A stretch of DNA of 64,000 bases from NCBI RefSeq assembly GCF_014534655.1, contig NZ_JACVVD010000009.1:1-64000 (forward strand), in the 5' to 3' direction. Of this stretch, positions 24,582 to 34,338 are shown piece by piece (positions within the stretch are counted from its first letter, which is position 1; every line of letters starts with the position of its first letter). The notes under the pieces were generated by a model. That model searched no databases and had not been told where the DNA came from. It saw only the letters and a program-made list of their open reading frames with translations. The stretch comes from Paenibacillus sedimenti (lineage in GTDB: Bacteria; Bacillota; Bacilli; Paenibacillales; NBRC-103111). The position numbers and the translations under genes were made by a program.

Positions 24582-27500
24582 TTACTTCAACGCAGCGGCG
24601 AAAGAGACGAGCAAATCGGCTTGCTCAGCCGTGATTGCTTTTCCGCTTTGCGCTTTCGCTTGGTTTACGAAAGCTCCCAGCTGCCCTTCCTTCGCCTTCG
24701 CATTCCCTCTGTTAGCGGAAGCCTTGGCGGCATCCAGCTTTTCGATCAAAGAGGCGGCGACGTCCCCGTGCCCGCTTTCCTCGAACCACATTCTGGTCAG
24801 ACGAGCAAGGCTATCGTAGTCAACGGTGACGATGACTGTAATCGAGGCGTTCGTCGCATGACCGGCTTGATCGGAGGCGGACGCGCTAAACGTGTGCTCA
24901 CCTAGGCCCAATTCATAAGCCGGCACTTTAATCAATTCACAAGTCGTCGTGGCGATCCCCGACAAATCATCCGTTGCTTCGCAGCCGATCTTGACGGGCT
25001 GGTCTATCGCAAATTCGGTACCGTCCACAACGTCGAAAACAATGCTTGGCGCCGTCAGGTCGACCGATACGGACAACGCCTTCGCTTCTTCCACGTTACC
25101 CGCCCGATCAACGCTCCAGTAAGTTACCGTATGCACGCCTTCGGTTTCGATAACGGCTTGTATCCCGCTCGCAACGTCTCCGTCGTCCACGCGATAGTAG
25201 GTCTCTGCCACGCCTGAGACTTCATCGGTCGCGGCGAAATCAACGACGACAGCCGAACGGTACCAGCCGTTCTGCGATTCCCCTTCCGTCGTTGCGGTCG
25301 TCTTCGGCGCCGCATCGTCGCTGTTAATAAGCGCTATATCCTCAGTATTGTACATAAAAATAAGTCTTTCGTTCGTTGAGATATTCGGTATATCTGCTAT
25401 TTGCGATAGGTTTTTTGTTCCCAGCCGGAGTGTTAAAACGGCACTGCTCCCTGATCCGGCCGCGTGTTGATACACGATACGATTGTCGTACTTAGGAGAA
25501 GCCAGGAAGAAAGGGCCGACCCCGCTGGAGCGTAAAATAAACTTTTCGTTTTCTCCTATCTCTGTGGCATCGGCTTTAATAACATTGTAACTCTCCGCCG
25601 TATCATCCTTTACCGATAAATAGGTGTTTGTCTTGACCAACCGTATCGAATATGTGCCGTCGTCGTTAGCGACCAACTGATAGAAAGGCGCGTCCTTCTT
25701 CATGACGCTGGTAACAAGCTCGCCGTTTTCATTAATACTATAATAAGAGTTCAGTGTCTCGGCGACTCTCTGACCGTCAACGATACTCCAATTCCTCTGA
25801 TATAAGGGCTCCCATCTGGTCCGCATCTGAAAATACGGCCCGCTAGAGTTCAGCGGCTCTCCGTTATAGTACGTCAGGGTGCCAAAGTTCAAATTGTCAA
25901 AATGCACCATTCCCTGCGGGCGCGCGGCCGCCGCCGCTCTCGCCGTCCATGTCATATCGACGTCGCCCACCTTGTTGTAGAGGGCAAGAGCCTGCTCAAA
26001 AACTGGCCTGAGCTCGCCTCTGTTAAGCCCGTTATTCTCCCTGTCAAACCCGGCTCCATAATATCCTCTGCTGGTATCGCCAAAAACGTTCGGCATCGCA
26101 ACGAAGGGTATATCCTCACCGTACAGCTCCTTCGAATACAGGTTGTATTTCGCCGAATATTCGAAAGCTTTCGCTAACCTGTTATCGTACAGGGAATACA
26201 AATCCACATCTTGATTGTAAGCAATCAGACAAATCTCTGACATATATCCGATAGCCAACAAGGCGTGTGCCTGATCACGGCCGGTTTCCATATTCTGGCC
26301 CGATTCGTGCACATAAGCAAAGATCGAACCGTTCGTATGAATGTCCTGATAAAAACTCATCGCACGATCAAAAACTTCGGTATTGTCAGATAAGACACCT
26401 ATAGCCATCATACTGACTAAGGCCGCTACGTCCCAGTTGCCGTTGGCGAGCATGGGAGCAGCTGCGTCCTGGATAACCGGATATACCACGTTTATCATCA
26501 TATCCTGCAGCGCTTTGAAGTCAGCGTCGCTGTATCCGCTGTATCCGCCGTTATAATACCTGATGATCTCCGCCGCACTGGCATATTTGTAAGCGTTGAT
26601 GCCGGCGCCCAATATCCTGTCCCTGCCGTCTATCACTTTCAAGGTTTTCGCCCATTTTGTGAGAATCTCGGCGGCTTTTTCCGCGTATTGATTGTCCCCC
26701 GTGATAACCCACTGCAGGGCATTGAAATATGCGGCATTGCCGCCCTTCTCAAAATAGCCCATGTTGCCGGAATCCGATGGAGCGCCTCCGCGGCCGACAT
26801 TCGAAAAGACAGTGTTCTCGTAATCGAAGCTGCTTAAATCATAGGATATACTGTGCAGCAGTCTCTGGTAATCGGAGTACCAGGGCTCAGCCCTCTCCTG
26901 AACACGAAGCTTCATTCTCTCCAGGTCTTCCGCGGTATGCAAAATACCCGGATGGCTGAAGATTCGGACATTCACGTCCGTGGTCGCTTGATATCCGCTT
27001 CCGTTGTATTCAACGGCATACGGATGAACGCCGACACTCAAGTTCGAAAGCGTCAATTGCATGAGGCCGCCGGAATAAACCGCTCCCGAGACAGTCCCAT
27101 TGACACTGTAATTGGCAGGATTCGTATCACCGTTTACAGGCTTCCAGAACAACTTGGCGTCGTCTCCGGAAACTTCCTGGCTGATTTCCAGCTGATCCTT
27201 GCCCGATATCTTCTCAAAATAAATTCTGTATTCGGTATTCTCAGAAGCTGTTCCGCTGCTTTGCATAGAGTTGTCGGTCATTTTCACATTAAAACGGCCA
27301 AAGTTGTTATCGTCTCTCATTGTAGACAAATGCGACCAGATGCGGTAAAACCCTGAATTTACGTACTGATCTACATAAAATCGCTCGTTCCAACCCGGTG
27401 TACTTGCCGACGCCTTAATCTCGAACGTCCTGTCAGTTCTGCTGCCGCTTTGCGCGCCGCTTAAAATATTAAAATAATGATGAGTATTGCTCAGAAACTC

Positions 27501-28661
27501 TTCGGCCGTAAAATAATTCTGGATTGTCAGATATTTGTCATTGTCCAAGGATTTTATGGAATAAGCCGTCCTGGTGGCTCCAACCTCAGTTTCCTCATGA
27601 TCCACGGTTGCAAAATAATCAAGGACATACAGAGCAAACGCGGACGCCTCGGCGGCATTTGCCGTGAGCGACAGCTTTTCCGTAACAGGGTCTACCTTAA
27701 CATATTTGCCTGCCCCATTTTTCATTTTAATGATCATTGCCGCTGTCTTGCTGTTGTTATAGTAATTTCCCATGTTTGGGCCAGCAATCTTGGAAGGGCT
27801 CTCAGCAACCGCAAGGTTGTCCATCGCAGTTTTCAGCGCTAAAATGGCTTGGTTGACCTCGGCTTGCGTTGTATTGTTCAAACTTAATTCTTTTGCAGTA
27901 ATGAGGGCCGACGAAAGCACTGCCCAGCTATCCGTAGTGTATGCCGTTTCAATTAACTGATCGGCTTGGGCAATCAGCGAGTTAAGTGCAGTTCTATCGA
28001 TCCCGTCGTTCACAATCGGATCTCCCAGCGTGATGTTCAAGGATGGTCCCGGGTATCCCGATGTATTCCTTGAGGAATACATCTCGCTGGCATTTACCGT
28101 ACTATCGTTCACTTTCGCTGTCGTAAGATGAATGCTGACTACTTTTCTTCCATTGCTCAATGCATTTCGGAAGATTGTGGACAGATCAACGGTAAGGTTT
28201 TCTTCGCCGTTTGATACAACATTTTTAGTTACAATCGGAGACCCGGCAATTTCGATCGGGCGATTATTATAAGTGACGTTGGTTACCGTCCATTCGGTGC
28301 TAGTGCCACGCAAGGTAGATTCGCTTTCAGTGAATACCAACTCATTTGGCGCATGCGATTTTCTAAAACTCAACGTCATGTTCATCTCGTCTATATCATA
28401 TCTGTCCGTATCAATGGAGGATAAATCAAACTTGAGATAAGCATGCCGAGATTTTCCATAGATTAATTTAGTTGCACTTAAACTTGTTCCCAAACTACCT
28501 CCTTGCCCGTTGAAATTGGATACAAACGCGTCTTGCGCCGCCGGGAAGGACATTGTCTCAGATGCGGCCGCAACCTTCATAATTGATCCCAGAAAAAGGG
28601 ATGAAATCGACATACATAGACATAACAGTAATGTTACGCCCCGCTTCAAATGCTGTTTCAT
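24582..28661 (-). CDS. Very large secreted alginate-lyase-like multidomain protein
   Basis: 1359 residues from ATG 28661, chosen for GAAAGGGGAG upstream and the following signal peptide (about 1-33, ending VAAAS). Rough layout: CBM96/DUF7594-like carbohydrate-binding domain 35-215; FIVAR-type three-helix domain 220-285; beta-rich lectin-like part 290-540; catalytic alpha/alpha-toroid of the alginate-lyase superfamily 560-870 (HPGILHTAEDLERMKLRV, NGNWDVAALVSMMAIGVL, SGQNMETGRDQAHALLAIG); second lectin-like part 890-1080; Ig-like or OmpL47-type repeats 1100-1260; C-terminal FIMAH domain. Probably released to degrade a uronic-acid-containing polysaccharide. Monocistronic, with a strong terminator downstream. 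Confidence 0.85.
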   Translation of the reverse strand: MKQHLKRGVTLLLCLCMSISSLFLGSIMKVAAASETMSFPAAQDAFVSNFNGQGGSLGTSLSATKLIYGKSRHAYLKFDLSSIDTDRYDIDEMNMTLSFRKSHAPNELVFTESESTLRGTSTEWTVTNVTYNNRPIEIAGSPIVTKNVVSNGEENLTVDLSTIFRNALSNGRKVVSIHLTTAKVNDSTVNASEMYSSRNTSGYPGPSLNITLGDPIVNDGIDRTALNSLIAQADQLIETAYTTDSWAVLSSALITAKELSLNNTTQAEVNQAILALKTAMDNLAVAESPSKIAGPNMGNYYNNSKTAAMIIKMKNGAGKYVKVDPVTEKLSLTANAAEASAFALYVLDYFATVDHEETEVGATRTAYSIKSLDNDKYLTIQNYFTAEEFLSNTHHYFNILSGAQSGSRTDRTFEIKASASTPGWNERFYVDQYVNSGFYRIWSHLSTMRDDNNFGRFNVKMTDNSMQSSGTASENTEYRIYFEKISGKDQLEISQEVSGDDAKLFWKPVNGDTNPANYSVNGTVSGAVYSGGLMQLTLSNLSVGVHPYAVEYNGSGYQATTDVNVRIFSHPGILHTAEDLERMKLRVQERAEPWYSDYQRLLHSISYDLSSFDYENTVFSNVGRGGAPSDSGNMGYFEKGGNAAYFNALQWVITGDNQYAEKAAEILTKWAKTLKVIDGRDRILGAGINAYKYASAAEIIRYYNGGYSGYSDADFKALQDMMINVVYPVIQDAAAPMLANGNWDVAALVSMMAIGVLSDNTEVFDRAMSFYQDIHTNGSIFAYVHESGQNMETGRDQAHALLAIGYMSEICLIAYNQDVDLYSLYDNRLAKAFEYSAKYNLYSKELYGEDIPFVAMPNVFGDTSRGYYGAGFDRENNGLNRGELRPVFEQALALYNKVGDVDMTWTARAAAAARPQGMVHFDNLNFGTLTYYNGEPLNSSGPYFQMRTRWEPLYQRNWSIVDGQRVAETLNSYYSINENGELVTSVMKKDAPFYQLVANDDGTYSIRLVKTNTYLSVKDDTAESYNVIKADATEIGENEKFILRSSGVGPFFLASPKYDNRIVYQHAAGSGSSAVLTLRLGTKNLSQIADIPNISTNERLIFMYNTEDIALINSDDAAPKTTATTEGESQNGWYRSAVVVDFAATDEVSGVAETYYRVDDGDVASGIQAVIETEGVHTVTYWSVDRAGNVEEAKALSVSVDLTAPSIVFDVVDGTEFAIDQPVKIGCEATDDLSGIATTTCELIKVPAYELGLGEHTFSASASDQAGHATNASITVIVTVDYDSLARLTRMWFEESGHGDVAASLIEKLDAAKASANRGNAKAKEGQLGAFVNQAKAQSGKAITAEQADLLVSFAAALK

Positions 28662-29091
28662 ACTCGCTCCCCTTTCTAAAATTACACAATTCGATGAATG
28701 CATTAAAATATTAGAACCACTATTCAGAATGTAACCGCTCTCAAAAATATGACGTCCCCCTTTTAAAATTAGCGTTTAATAAGAAAGGTTGTTCCCCCGA
28801 TTTAAGCTTAACAATACCTTCTTTCGATATAAATACAGTTTTTTAAGTTTCGTATGTAGTTATTTAAGATATTTCTCGAAAAACATAAATGATCAAATGT
28901 AAGCGGATACAGAAAAGTCGATGGTTCCAATGTTGTTGTACAATAATGCATCTGGCAAAAATAACGAGCTGCAGCATTGCAGCTCGTTCCTTATAGTTAG
29001 CTTTTCTATTTATGTCCTAAATTTCCCGATAATCAAATTAATCAAAATCTGCATGTAACGTAGTTCTTGAGCTTTAGTTACCCATCAGGTT
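28662..29091. other. Upstream region of the lyase gene
   Basis: Holds an 11-bp perfect hairpin AACGAGCTGCA / TGCAGCTCGTT at 28962-28988, followed on the minus strand by ATTTTTGCC, a possible terminator. No gene was recognised. Confidence 0.45.
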
Positions 29092-29233
29092 ATCCTGCCC
29101 TTAATGGCCATGTGAATAATACAATTAGTATTCGAAAGACATCGCACTGATCAGCAAACAGCAGCAGCCTTGGAATAAATTATTCCTAGGCTGCTGCTGT
29201 TTTTATTAAACTAACGTTCTCCGTTTAGCTTAA
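29092..29233 (+). repeat. Dispersed CTGCCCGTTAG element with long stem
   Basis: Starts near CCTGCCCTTAATGG; the central stem AACAGCAGCAGCC-TTGGAATAA pairs with TTATTCC-TAGGCTGCTGCTGTT; the right end ACTAACGTTCTCCGTTTAGC plus TTAAT overlaps the stop codon of the HAD gene. Confidence 0.7.
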
Positions 29234-29872
29234 TAATAATTCAATTAATTGTTTTGGATTATTAAATAAAAATGTTGGGTTTAGTGGTGAAAGTCTTTCA
29301 AGTTTACCTTCTCCCCAAAGAGCCGCAACGCTAGTCATGTTTGCCGCATGCGTGGCTTGTATATCAGTCGGCTGGTCTCCAACATACAAGCATTGATTTG
29401 GATGTAAATTAAGTTTTTCAGCTAATTGCAGTAAAGGAACAGGACTAGGTTTGAACTCATGACAATCTTCCTTTGCCAAAACTACCTCAAAGAAAGGAAA
29501 CAACCCAGTATTTCGTAATTCTTTCTCTGCATTTTGCTTTAATTTAGCGGTAACAATCCCAAGCTTCAACCCATTTTCATTGAGGATTTTAATCGTTTTA
29601 CGAATACCGGGATATTCTTTAATTTGATGATTATAATTTTTATAATAATCTAATGTCTCTTCTATAATTTTTTCTTTCTCAGAAGGTGATAAGAAGGGGA
29701 AGATATCATCTAGAGCTTTAAACGGCTTTCCGAGTAAGTATTGTTTGTCAGTTTCGTTTAATTCTCGACTTAAAACTTTTTGAACCCCGTAATTATACGC
29801 TTCTGTACCCAGCCCTTCACTATTAATTAAAGTTCCATCCAAATCAAATAAAACACCAGTAAATCTGCTCAT
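29225..29872 (-). CDS. HAD-family phosphatase (PpaX/Gph-like)
   Basis: 215 residues. Motif I DLDGTLINS is at the N-terminus with helical cap after it, motif II is VTAK, the Lys motif is FKPSP and motif III is YVGDQPTDI, the subfamily IA arrangement. A cytoplasmic phosphatase, perhaps for phosphoglycolate or pyrophosphate. ATG 29872 follows GGAG with about 10-base spacing. Confidence 0.88.
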   Translation of the reverse strand: MSRFTGVLFDLDGTLINSEGLGTEAYNYGVQKVLSRELNETDKQYLLGKPFKALDDIFPFLSPSEKEKIIEETLDYYKNYNHQIKEYPGIRKTIKILNENGLKLGIVTAKLKQNAEKELRNTGLFPFFEVVLAKEDCHEFKPSPVPLLQLAEKLNLHPNQCLYVGDQPTDIQATHAANMTSVAALWGEGKLERLSPLNPTFLFNNPKQLIELLLS

Positions 29873-29966
29873 CTCGACTCAGCTCCATTTCTCCTCAACT
29901 TTTCTAGGCTTAAGCTATTTCCATTATATCCCGTGTTTTTTATCTATCACAATGACTTGTTAAAAA

Positions 29967-30040
29967 CTGCCCGATAGTTCAACAGGCTGCCCTTAGTGCC
30001 GGCAGCCTGCTATTATTGTGCTATTGATCTCAGTTAATAA
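29967..30040 (+). repeat. Dispersed CTGCCCGTTAG element (full copy)
   Basis: CTGCCCGATAGTTCAAC, stem CAGGCTGCC...GGCAGCCTG, then GTGCTATTGATCTCAGTTAATA, about 50 bases downstream of the next minus-strand stop codon. Confidence 0.7.
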
Positions 30041-30089
30041 GATATTATAAGCCTTTCTATTTTCTTATATAATGCTTTGACTTGGTATG

Positions 30090-30536
30090 TTATTCGACAG
30101 GTATTAATAGCTCAACTTTTTCTTCTTCTGCTTCTTCTATGTAAAAAATCTCAATAGAACAAGCACCGCTGAGTTGCTTATACCCATGTTTTTTGATCCA
30201 ATCGAATACATGACCATACCCGTCACGGATTGTTTTATTCGTGCAAGTCACCTTCGCATATGTATGACCAGGAAGCTTAAAACTCACCATCCCTTCAGGA
30301 ATCGCTGTACCTTCAGGTACTTCATAACAGGCAAAATATGTAGCCAAGTTGTCGCACACATAGTAAGGACTAAAAACAACGTCAGTGTTTACGTTTGGAA
30401 GAAATTCGGATTTTCTGCTTCCAAGTCGTTGCTGAACCTTCACAGCTTCAGAAGGAAATGAATGTGGGAAAGGTCCTGAGAAACTAACTCCGGCCAGATA
30501 AATGGTGTCCCTTGTAATGATTTGACAATCAAACAT
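30090..30536 (-). CDS. GyrI-like effector-binding domain protein
   Basis: 148 residues from ATG 30536, nine bases after AGGGAGTG; GTG 30548 is an alternative. The pattern of ITRDTIYLAGVSFSG, YYVCDNLATYFACYEVPEG and SIEIFYIEE fits the GyrI-like/AraC effector-binding fold. As a stand-alone domain it probably binds a small molecule; no HTH is attached. Confidence 0.75.
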   Translation of the reverse strand: MFDCQIITRDTIYLAGVSFSGPFPHSFPSEAVKVQQRLGSRKSEFLPNVNTDVVFSPYYVCDNLATYFACYEVPEGTAIPEGMVSFKLPGHTYAKVTCTNKTIRDGYGHVFDWIKKHGYKQLSGACSIEIFYIEEAEEEKVELLIPVE

Positions 30537-30646
30537 GACGTAGTTCACTCCCTATTTTTGGAATTATTATCCACAAGTGAAATACTAATGTAAAGATATT
30601 TTCTTGTAAATGGTTACTTATAGAATTGAGTTGTGACTCAAGGAAT

Positions 30647-30711
30647 CTGCCCGTTAGCATAACGAAGCTGCCGATTTATGTTGACAGCCTCGTTGTAGTT
30701 GGTTTCTTACG
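30647..30711 (+). repeat. Dispersed CTGCCCGTTAG element
   Basis: CTGCCCGTTAGCATAAC, AAGCTGCCG...GACAGCCTCG stem; its right end is 20 bases from the stop codon at 30731. Confidence 0.7.
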
Positions 30712-30730
30712 TAAAAAAACAGCGTGGAGC

Positions 30731-31438
30731 TTACTCGATGACTAATTTAATAGCCGTTGTTTGACCAGGATAAGAAGTCATCATAACTCCGGTTGTCCAT
30801 ACTTTTGCTTCCCGGCCGACTAACGACTCACTTAGACCGGTTGCTTTGCTACCGTCGACAACAAGCACCGCATCTGCTTGCAATCCTACCCAAGTCGCTT
30901 CGGGATCGTCGGTATTGCCGTTCTTCTTCTGTTCATTGACGATTAGTATCCGGTCTTGTTCCTTATCATACGATCTGATTTTGCCCGTTACATTCGCAGC
31001 ATTCTTACAGCATTCCATCACTGACAGCTCCAACGGAAATTCGCCTCCAGCGATGCCGAACAGCGTTTGTTTCACACCCTCGATCTCATCTTCAGGCATC
31101 GGGTTTTCCACATCGCCGGTACGCCTAACTTGTACAATGATGTGGTCTTTTCCGATTCCCATCATCATCAACTGAATAGAATGCCGCTGCTCTATCAGTT
31201 TCCGGTCCGCTTCGAGCTTCTTCATAGCAAATTGTAAGTTTGCGGCTTCGATTTGCTCTAAACTTCTGCTTACAGCCGGTTCACGCAGCGGAACAACAAC
31301 CTGTTTGTCGGGAAATACAGGTGCAACAGGCACGGCTAGTGTCGGCGGATTCGGCATCGACTGTTCGAATCTTTCAACCGGACAGTAGATTGTCGCAAGC
31401 GTAGCACTCGCAATAATTAGACTTAATATCGCTTTCAT
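30731..31438 (-). CDS. Exported protein with C-terminal DUF3221-like domain
   Basis: 235 residues from ATG 31438, directly after AGGAGGGGCG. A signal peptide or membrane anchor is followed by a Pro/Val-rich linker and a helix (about 55-90). The last 80 residues (VTGKIRSYDKEQDRILIVNE, REAKVWTTGVMMTSYPGQ) resemble the OB-like DUF3221 domain. Function unknown. Confidence 0.65.
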   Translation of the reverse strand: MKAILSLIIASATLATIYCPVERFEQSMPNPPTLAVPVAPVFPDKQVVVPLREPAVSRSLEQIEAANLQFAMKKLEADRKLIEQRHSIQLMMMGIGKDHIIVQVRRTGDVENPMPEDEIEGVKQTLFGIAGGEFPLELSVMECCKNAANVTGKIRSYDKEQDRILIVNEQKKNGNTDDPEATWVGLQADAVLVVDGSKATGLSESLVGREAKVWTTGVMMTSYPGQTTAIKLVIE

Positions 31439-31572
31439 CGCCCCTCCTGTTTTTTCCATTTATATTTATTTAAAGATAGATTGAACATGTAGATACTTAG
31501 ACAAATGTTCCACAAATAACCCGCCTTTAACGTAAAGAGTCGTTATTAATTTCTTCCTTTTGTTTAAGTATC

Positions 31573-31656
31573 CTGCCCAATAGCTTAATGAAAAAAGGAG
31601 CAGCTGCCACGGCTATCTGCTCACTGGTTTGTTTGAACTAACGTTCACGTCAATAA
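31573..31656 (+). repeat. Dispersed CTGCCCGTTAG element (diverged)
   Basis: CTGCCCAATAGCTTAATG, stem GAGCAGCTGCC...CTGCTC, then GAACTAACGTTCACGTCAATAAGG; the right end is 18 bases from the MOSC gene stop codon. Confidence 0.65.
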
Positions 31657-31673
31657 GGACTTGTTCATTTTGT

Positions 31674-32390
31674 TCAATCAGATAAATAAACTTTCTGACC
31701 AACATGAATTTGCCCAGGATTTTTAACAGAGGCATATAAGCCAAAGCATAAATTCATTTGCTCATTTACTTTCTTCAACAGAGAAGTATCCCGTACAAGT
31801 GTATCAGGGTCAATCGTAATTATTGAACAACGCTCACAGTAAGATTCAATTTGTAATTTTGTATCCCCAATTGATATTTGCTTTCCTATCCAATCGTTTT
31901 CGTTGAATGTGTTTTCGTCAATCGACACAATTAAGTTTGCTCTAAACCGTTGTTTATCTAAGTTCTTTCCCCACATGGCTTCAAGTTTGTGTAATGAAGA
32001 GTCTGTAATAATAAGGACACTAGCTAGGTCAACTGACATAAGGCCAGGATTCTCAGGGTTCGGCGCTTTATAGTTCGTCATTGAGATTTTTCTTTTGGAG
32101 TATCTTTGAATTTCATCTAATAATTCTTCATTCCAGCTAAAGGTTAGTCCATTAGGTGATGTAACACTTACTCCCTTGTCGATGAGTTTAGCCTTATAAG
32201 CGAGCATATTAGGGATATCTCTAGCAGTGATAAAGCTATCCCAACCTTCCTTTGTTTCATCAACAAAGGCGCAAAAACGGTCGCCATATAACCCATATGT
32301 ATTAATTGTGCAAGTCTCCACACTCTCTCCCGCAAACGATTTTACAGGATATCGGTTTATTTCACTGATTTGACCAACTAGTGATGTCAA
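31674..32390 (-). CDS. MOSC domain protein
   Basis: 238 residues. N-terminal MOSC beta-barrel (ISEINRYPVKSFAGESVE) followed by the MOSC domain with conserved cysteines in SYCERCSIITIDPDT and LCFGLYASV near the end. Such proteins carry or transfer sulfur from a cysteine persulfide, often to a molybdenum cofactor. The TTG start at 32390 is supported by GGAGGGGTAG upstream. Confidence 0.85.
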   Translation of the reverse strand: MTSLVGQISEINRYPVKSFAGESVETCTINTYGLYGDRFCAFVDETKEGWDSFITARDIPNMLAYKAKLIDKGVSVTSPNGLTFSWNEELLDEIQRYSKRKISMTNYKAPNPENPGLMSVDLASVLIITDSSLHKLEAMWGKNLDKQRFRANLIVSIDENTFNENDWIGKQISIGDTKLQIESYCERCSIITIDPDTLVRDTSLLKKVNEQMNLCFGLYASVKNPGQIHVGQKVYLSD

Positions 32391-32452
32391 AGTTACTACC
32401 CCTCCGATAAAAATATTGCCTTATTATAGTTCGTATTGCCTCTATTGAACAT

Positions 32453-32539
32453 TACCCGTTAATGGATTAGGCCACCGAGCGATTCACCGGCAGCCTGTTG
32501 ATCTTTGCTATGAAGCTATCGTTTTCCGTTAGTTGAATG
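32453..32539 (+). repeat. Dispersed CTGCCCGTTAG element (GGCCACC subtype)
   Basis: ACCCGTTAATGGATTAGGCC, GATTCACCGGCAGCCTG, GAAGCTATCGTTTTCCG and TTAGTTGAATG. A second partial element starts at 32577 (CTGCCCGTTACTTGAAC). Together they fill the 325-bp gap after the MOSC gene promoter side. Confidence 0.7.
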
Positions 32540-32715
32540 AAGTAAAATACCACAATAACCATATATTAGAACTAATCTGCCCGTTACTTGAACAGCTGCC
32601 ATGTATGACGGCAATGCAGTATTGGAGGACTTTAGTCAATTTCTTTTTTGCCCCAAATAGTAGAGACTTCAGTGATTTATTCAAGAGGGTCCTTTTTGTT
32701 ATGTAAATTATGTTT

Positions 32716-33411
32716 TTATACTTTTACTGCTTCAAGAAATGCCTTAATCAAAGGGTGTACAATATTGTTAAAAGCCGAACGTTCAGGCTGAAATAGTGTT
32801 CCGATAAAAAAGGGATGCTGATTTAACTCCATTATACGAGTTTCTCCGTTTTCATCTATTCCGGCGATAATCATTCCTGCTTGTTCTAACATGGGCGCAA
32901 ATTCTGGATTCAAACCATAGTTGCAAATACCGTATTGTTCAGTAATTTCGTCATTACCATAAAAAGCAGCAACCTTTGAGCCGGTTTTGAGTTTAAAGGC
33001 GTGAGTTTTTTCACTCACCGAACATGTTAGAGGAGCGACCAACATTAAGGAAGCATGAGGATTTTCCTCCGCATGATCTGCTTCGGATAATCCCATCGTA
33101 TTTCTGGCAAATTCAATGATCATGTGTTGGAAGCCACCGCATGTTCCTAAAAAAGGAATCTGTTGCTCACGTGCATATCGGATGCCGTTAAGCGCACCTT
33201 GCATACTTGCGTAAGGACTTGCAGGTACTGTCCAAAGCGCTTGATATTTTGCCAACTTTTGTTCAGAATCTTGTTCCAACGAAGGAGTTGATATCCATTC
33301 AAATTCAACCTGAAATCCTAGATCATTTGCTGCCAACTGAATAGCCATAGGAATTGCCACATGCGCTTTAACCTCTTGGTCATAATCACCGATTAGCCCG
33401 ACACGAATCAT
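32716..33411 (-). CDS. Class I glutamine amidotransferase-like (CTP synthase C-terminal type)
   Basis: 231 residues. The nucleophile motif FLGTCGGFQH (Cys91) and HPFFIGTLFQPE near the C-terminus match the amidotransferase domain of CTP synthase, but there is no synthetase domain, and the usual catalytic His of FHPE is Gln (FQPE). It may therefore be a divergent amidotransferase or a non-catalytic relative. ATG 33411 follows GGAGAGGTG. A decayed second copy with the same FQPE motif lies at 12783-13406. Confidence 0.8.
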   Translation of the reverse strand: MIRVGLIGDYDQEVKAHVAIPMAIQLAANDLGFQVEFEWISTPSLEQDSEQKLAKYQALWTVPASPYASMQGALNGIRYAREQQIPFLGTCGGFQHMIIEFARNTMGLSEADHAEENPHASLMLVAPLTCSVSEKTHAFKLKTGSKVAAFYGNDEITEQYGICNYGLNPEFAPMLEQAGMIIAGIDENGETRIMELNQHPFFIGTLFQPERSAFNNIVHPLIKAFLEAVKV

Positions 33412-33454
33412 TTTTTTAACACCTCTCCATTGTCAAAATACATAAAGAATAATT

Positions 33455-33740
33455 TTAATCCAATAAATGACTCGCTGTCAATCTAGGATCGTGCGAATCT
33501 GTAACATCCGTGTATACTCCCTGTCTATGTGGTGAACTTTTACTTATAAATCTCACCTTAGTTAGCTGTTCATTTCTTATTTTTAGTACATCCCATAGAA
33601 TTACGTTATCTAAACCCTTTTCAGCGAATGCTCTGTTGAATAATCTTTCTTTTCCCCACCTTATGTGATAAGAACTTTGATAATCCCTTTTTCTAAAATT
33701 ACGCTTCTCCCTGTTATTTGAACTAACCTGAACGGTTACT
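33455..33740 (-). pseudogene. Unrecognised coding frame without a start codon
   Basis: About 95 open codons read REKRNFRKRDYQSSYHIRWG, then FAEKGLDNVILWDVLKIRN and end SHDPRLTASHLLD before TAA 33455. It looks like real protein by composition, overlaps the end of the aldo/keto reductase remnant, and has no ATG, GTG or TTG with a ribosome site. Probably the 3' end of a truncated gene; no family recognised. Confidence 0.4.
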
Positions 33741-34335
33741 CCATACCGGGATATCGTCCACCAAATGCAGTTGGACTAACAGCATCAATACGGGATAAAT
33801 CATCACTAGATAGTTGTATATCTATAGCTTCTAGATATTTTCTTCCTTTCGTACCTGGAATCGGCAACGCGCCTTTTGCTATTGTCCAGGCTATTGCTAG
33901 TTGTGCAACTGTGCAGTTTTTCTCTTTGGCAATATCCCTAAGTTTTTCCATAATGTCAACATTCCTTTGGAAGTTTTCTCCTTGAAAACGCGGCAAATAT
34001 TGACGCATATCATCAGCTTTAAAATCCTCGTAGTTACGAAGTTCGCCGGTTATGAATCCCCTGCTAAGAGGACTATAAGCCACAAAAGTGATTCTAAGTT
34101 CTTTTACAGTAGGAATAATTTCTACTTCAACACCCCGACTCCAAAGGGAGTATTCCGTTTGTAATGCGGAGATCGGATGAACCGCATGAGCTCGGCGAAT
34201 GGTAGCTGCATCTGCTTCAGATAGACCAAGATGACATACCTTCCCTGCTTTAACCAGATCGGCCATTGCACCAACTGTCTCCTCAATTGGGACATTAGGA
34301 TCGACTCGGTGCTGATATGGACGCTCCCATCGGCT
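33736..34335 (-). pseudogene. Aldo/keto reductase, N-terminally truncated
   Basis: The frame [20 protein letters not shown] continues with [40 protein letters not shown] and ends FGGRYPGME, the second half of an aldo/keto reductase. The first about 110 residues, including the catalytic Asp, Tyr and Lys, are missing; the frame is closed by TAA just upstream, at the end of the DUF2269 gene. A deletion has probably fused the two loci. Confidence 0.8.
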
Positions 34336-34338
34336 TCT

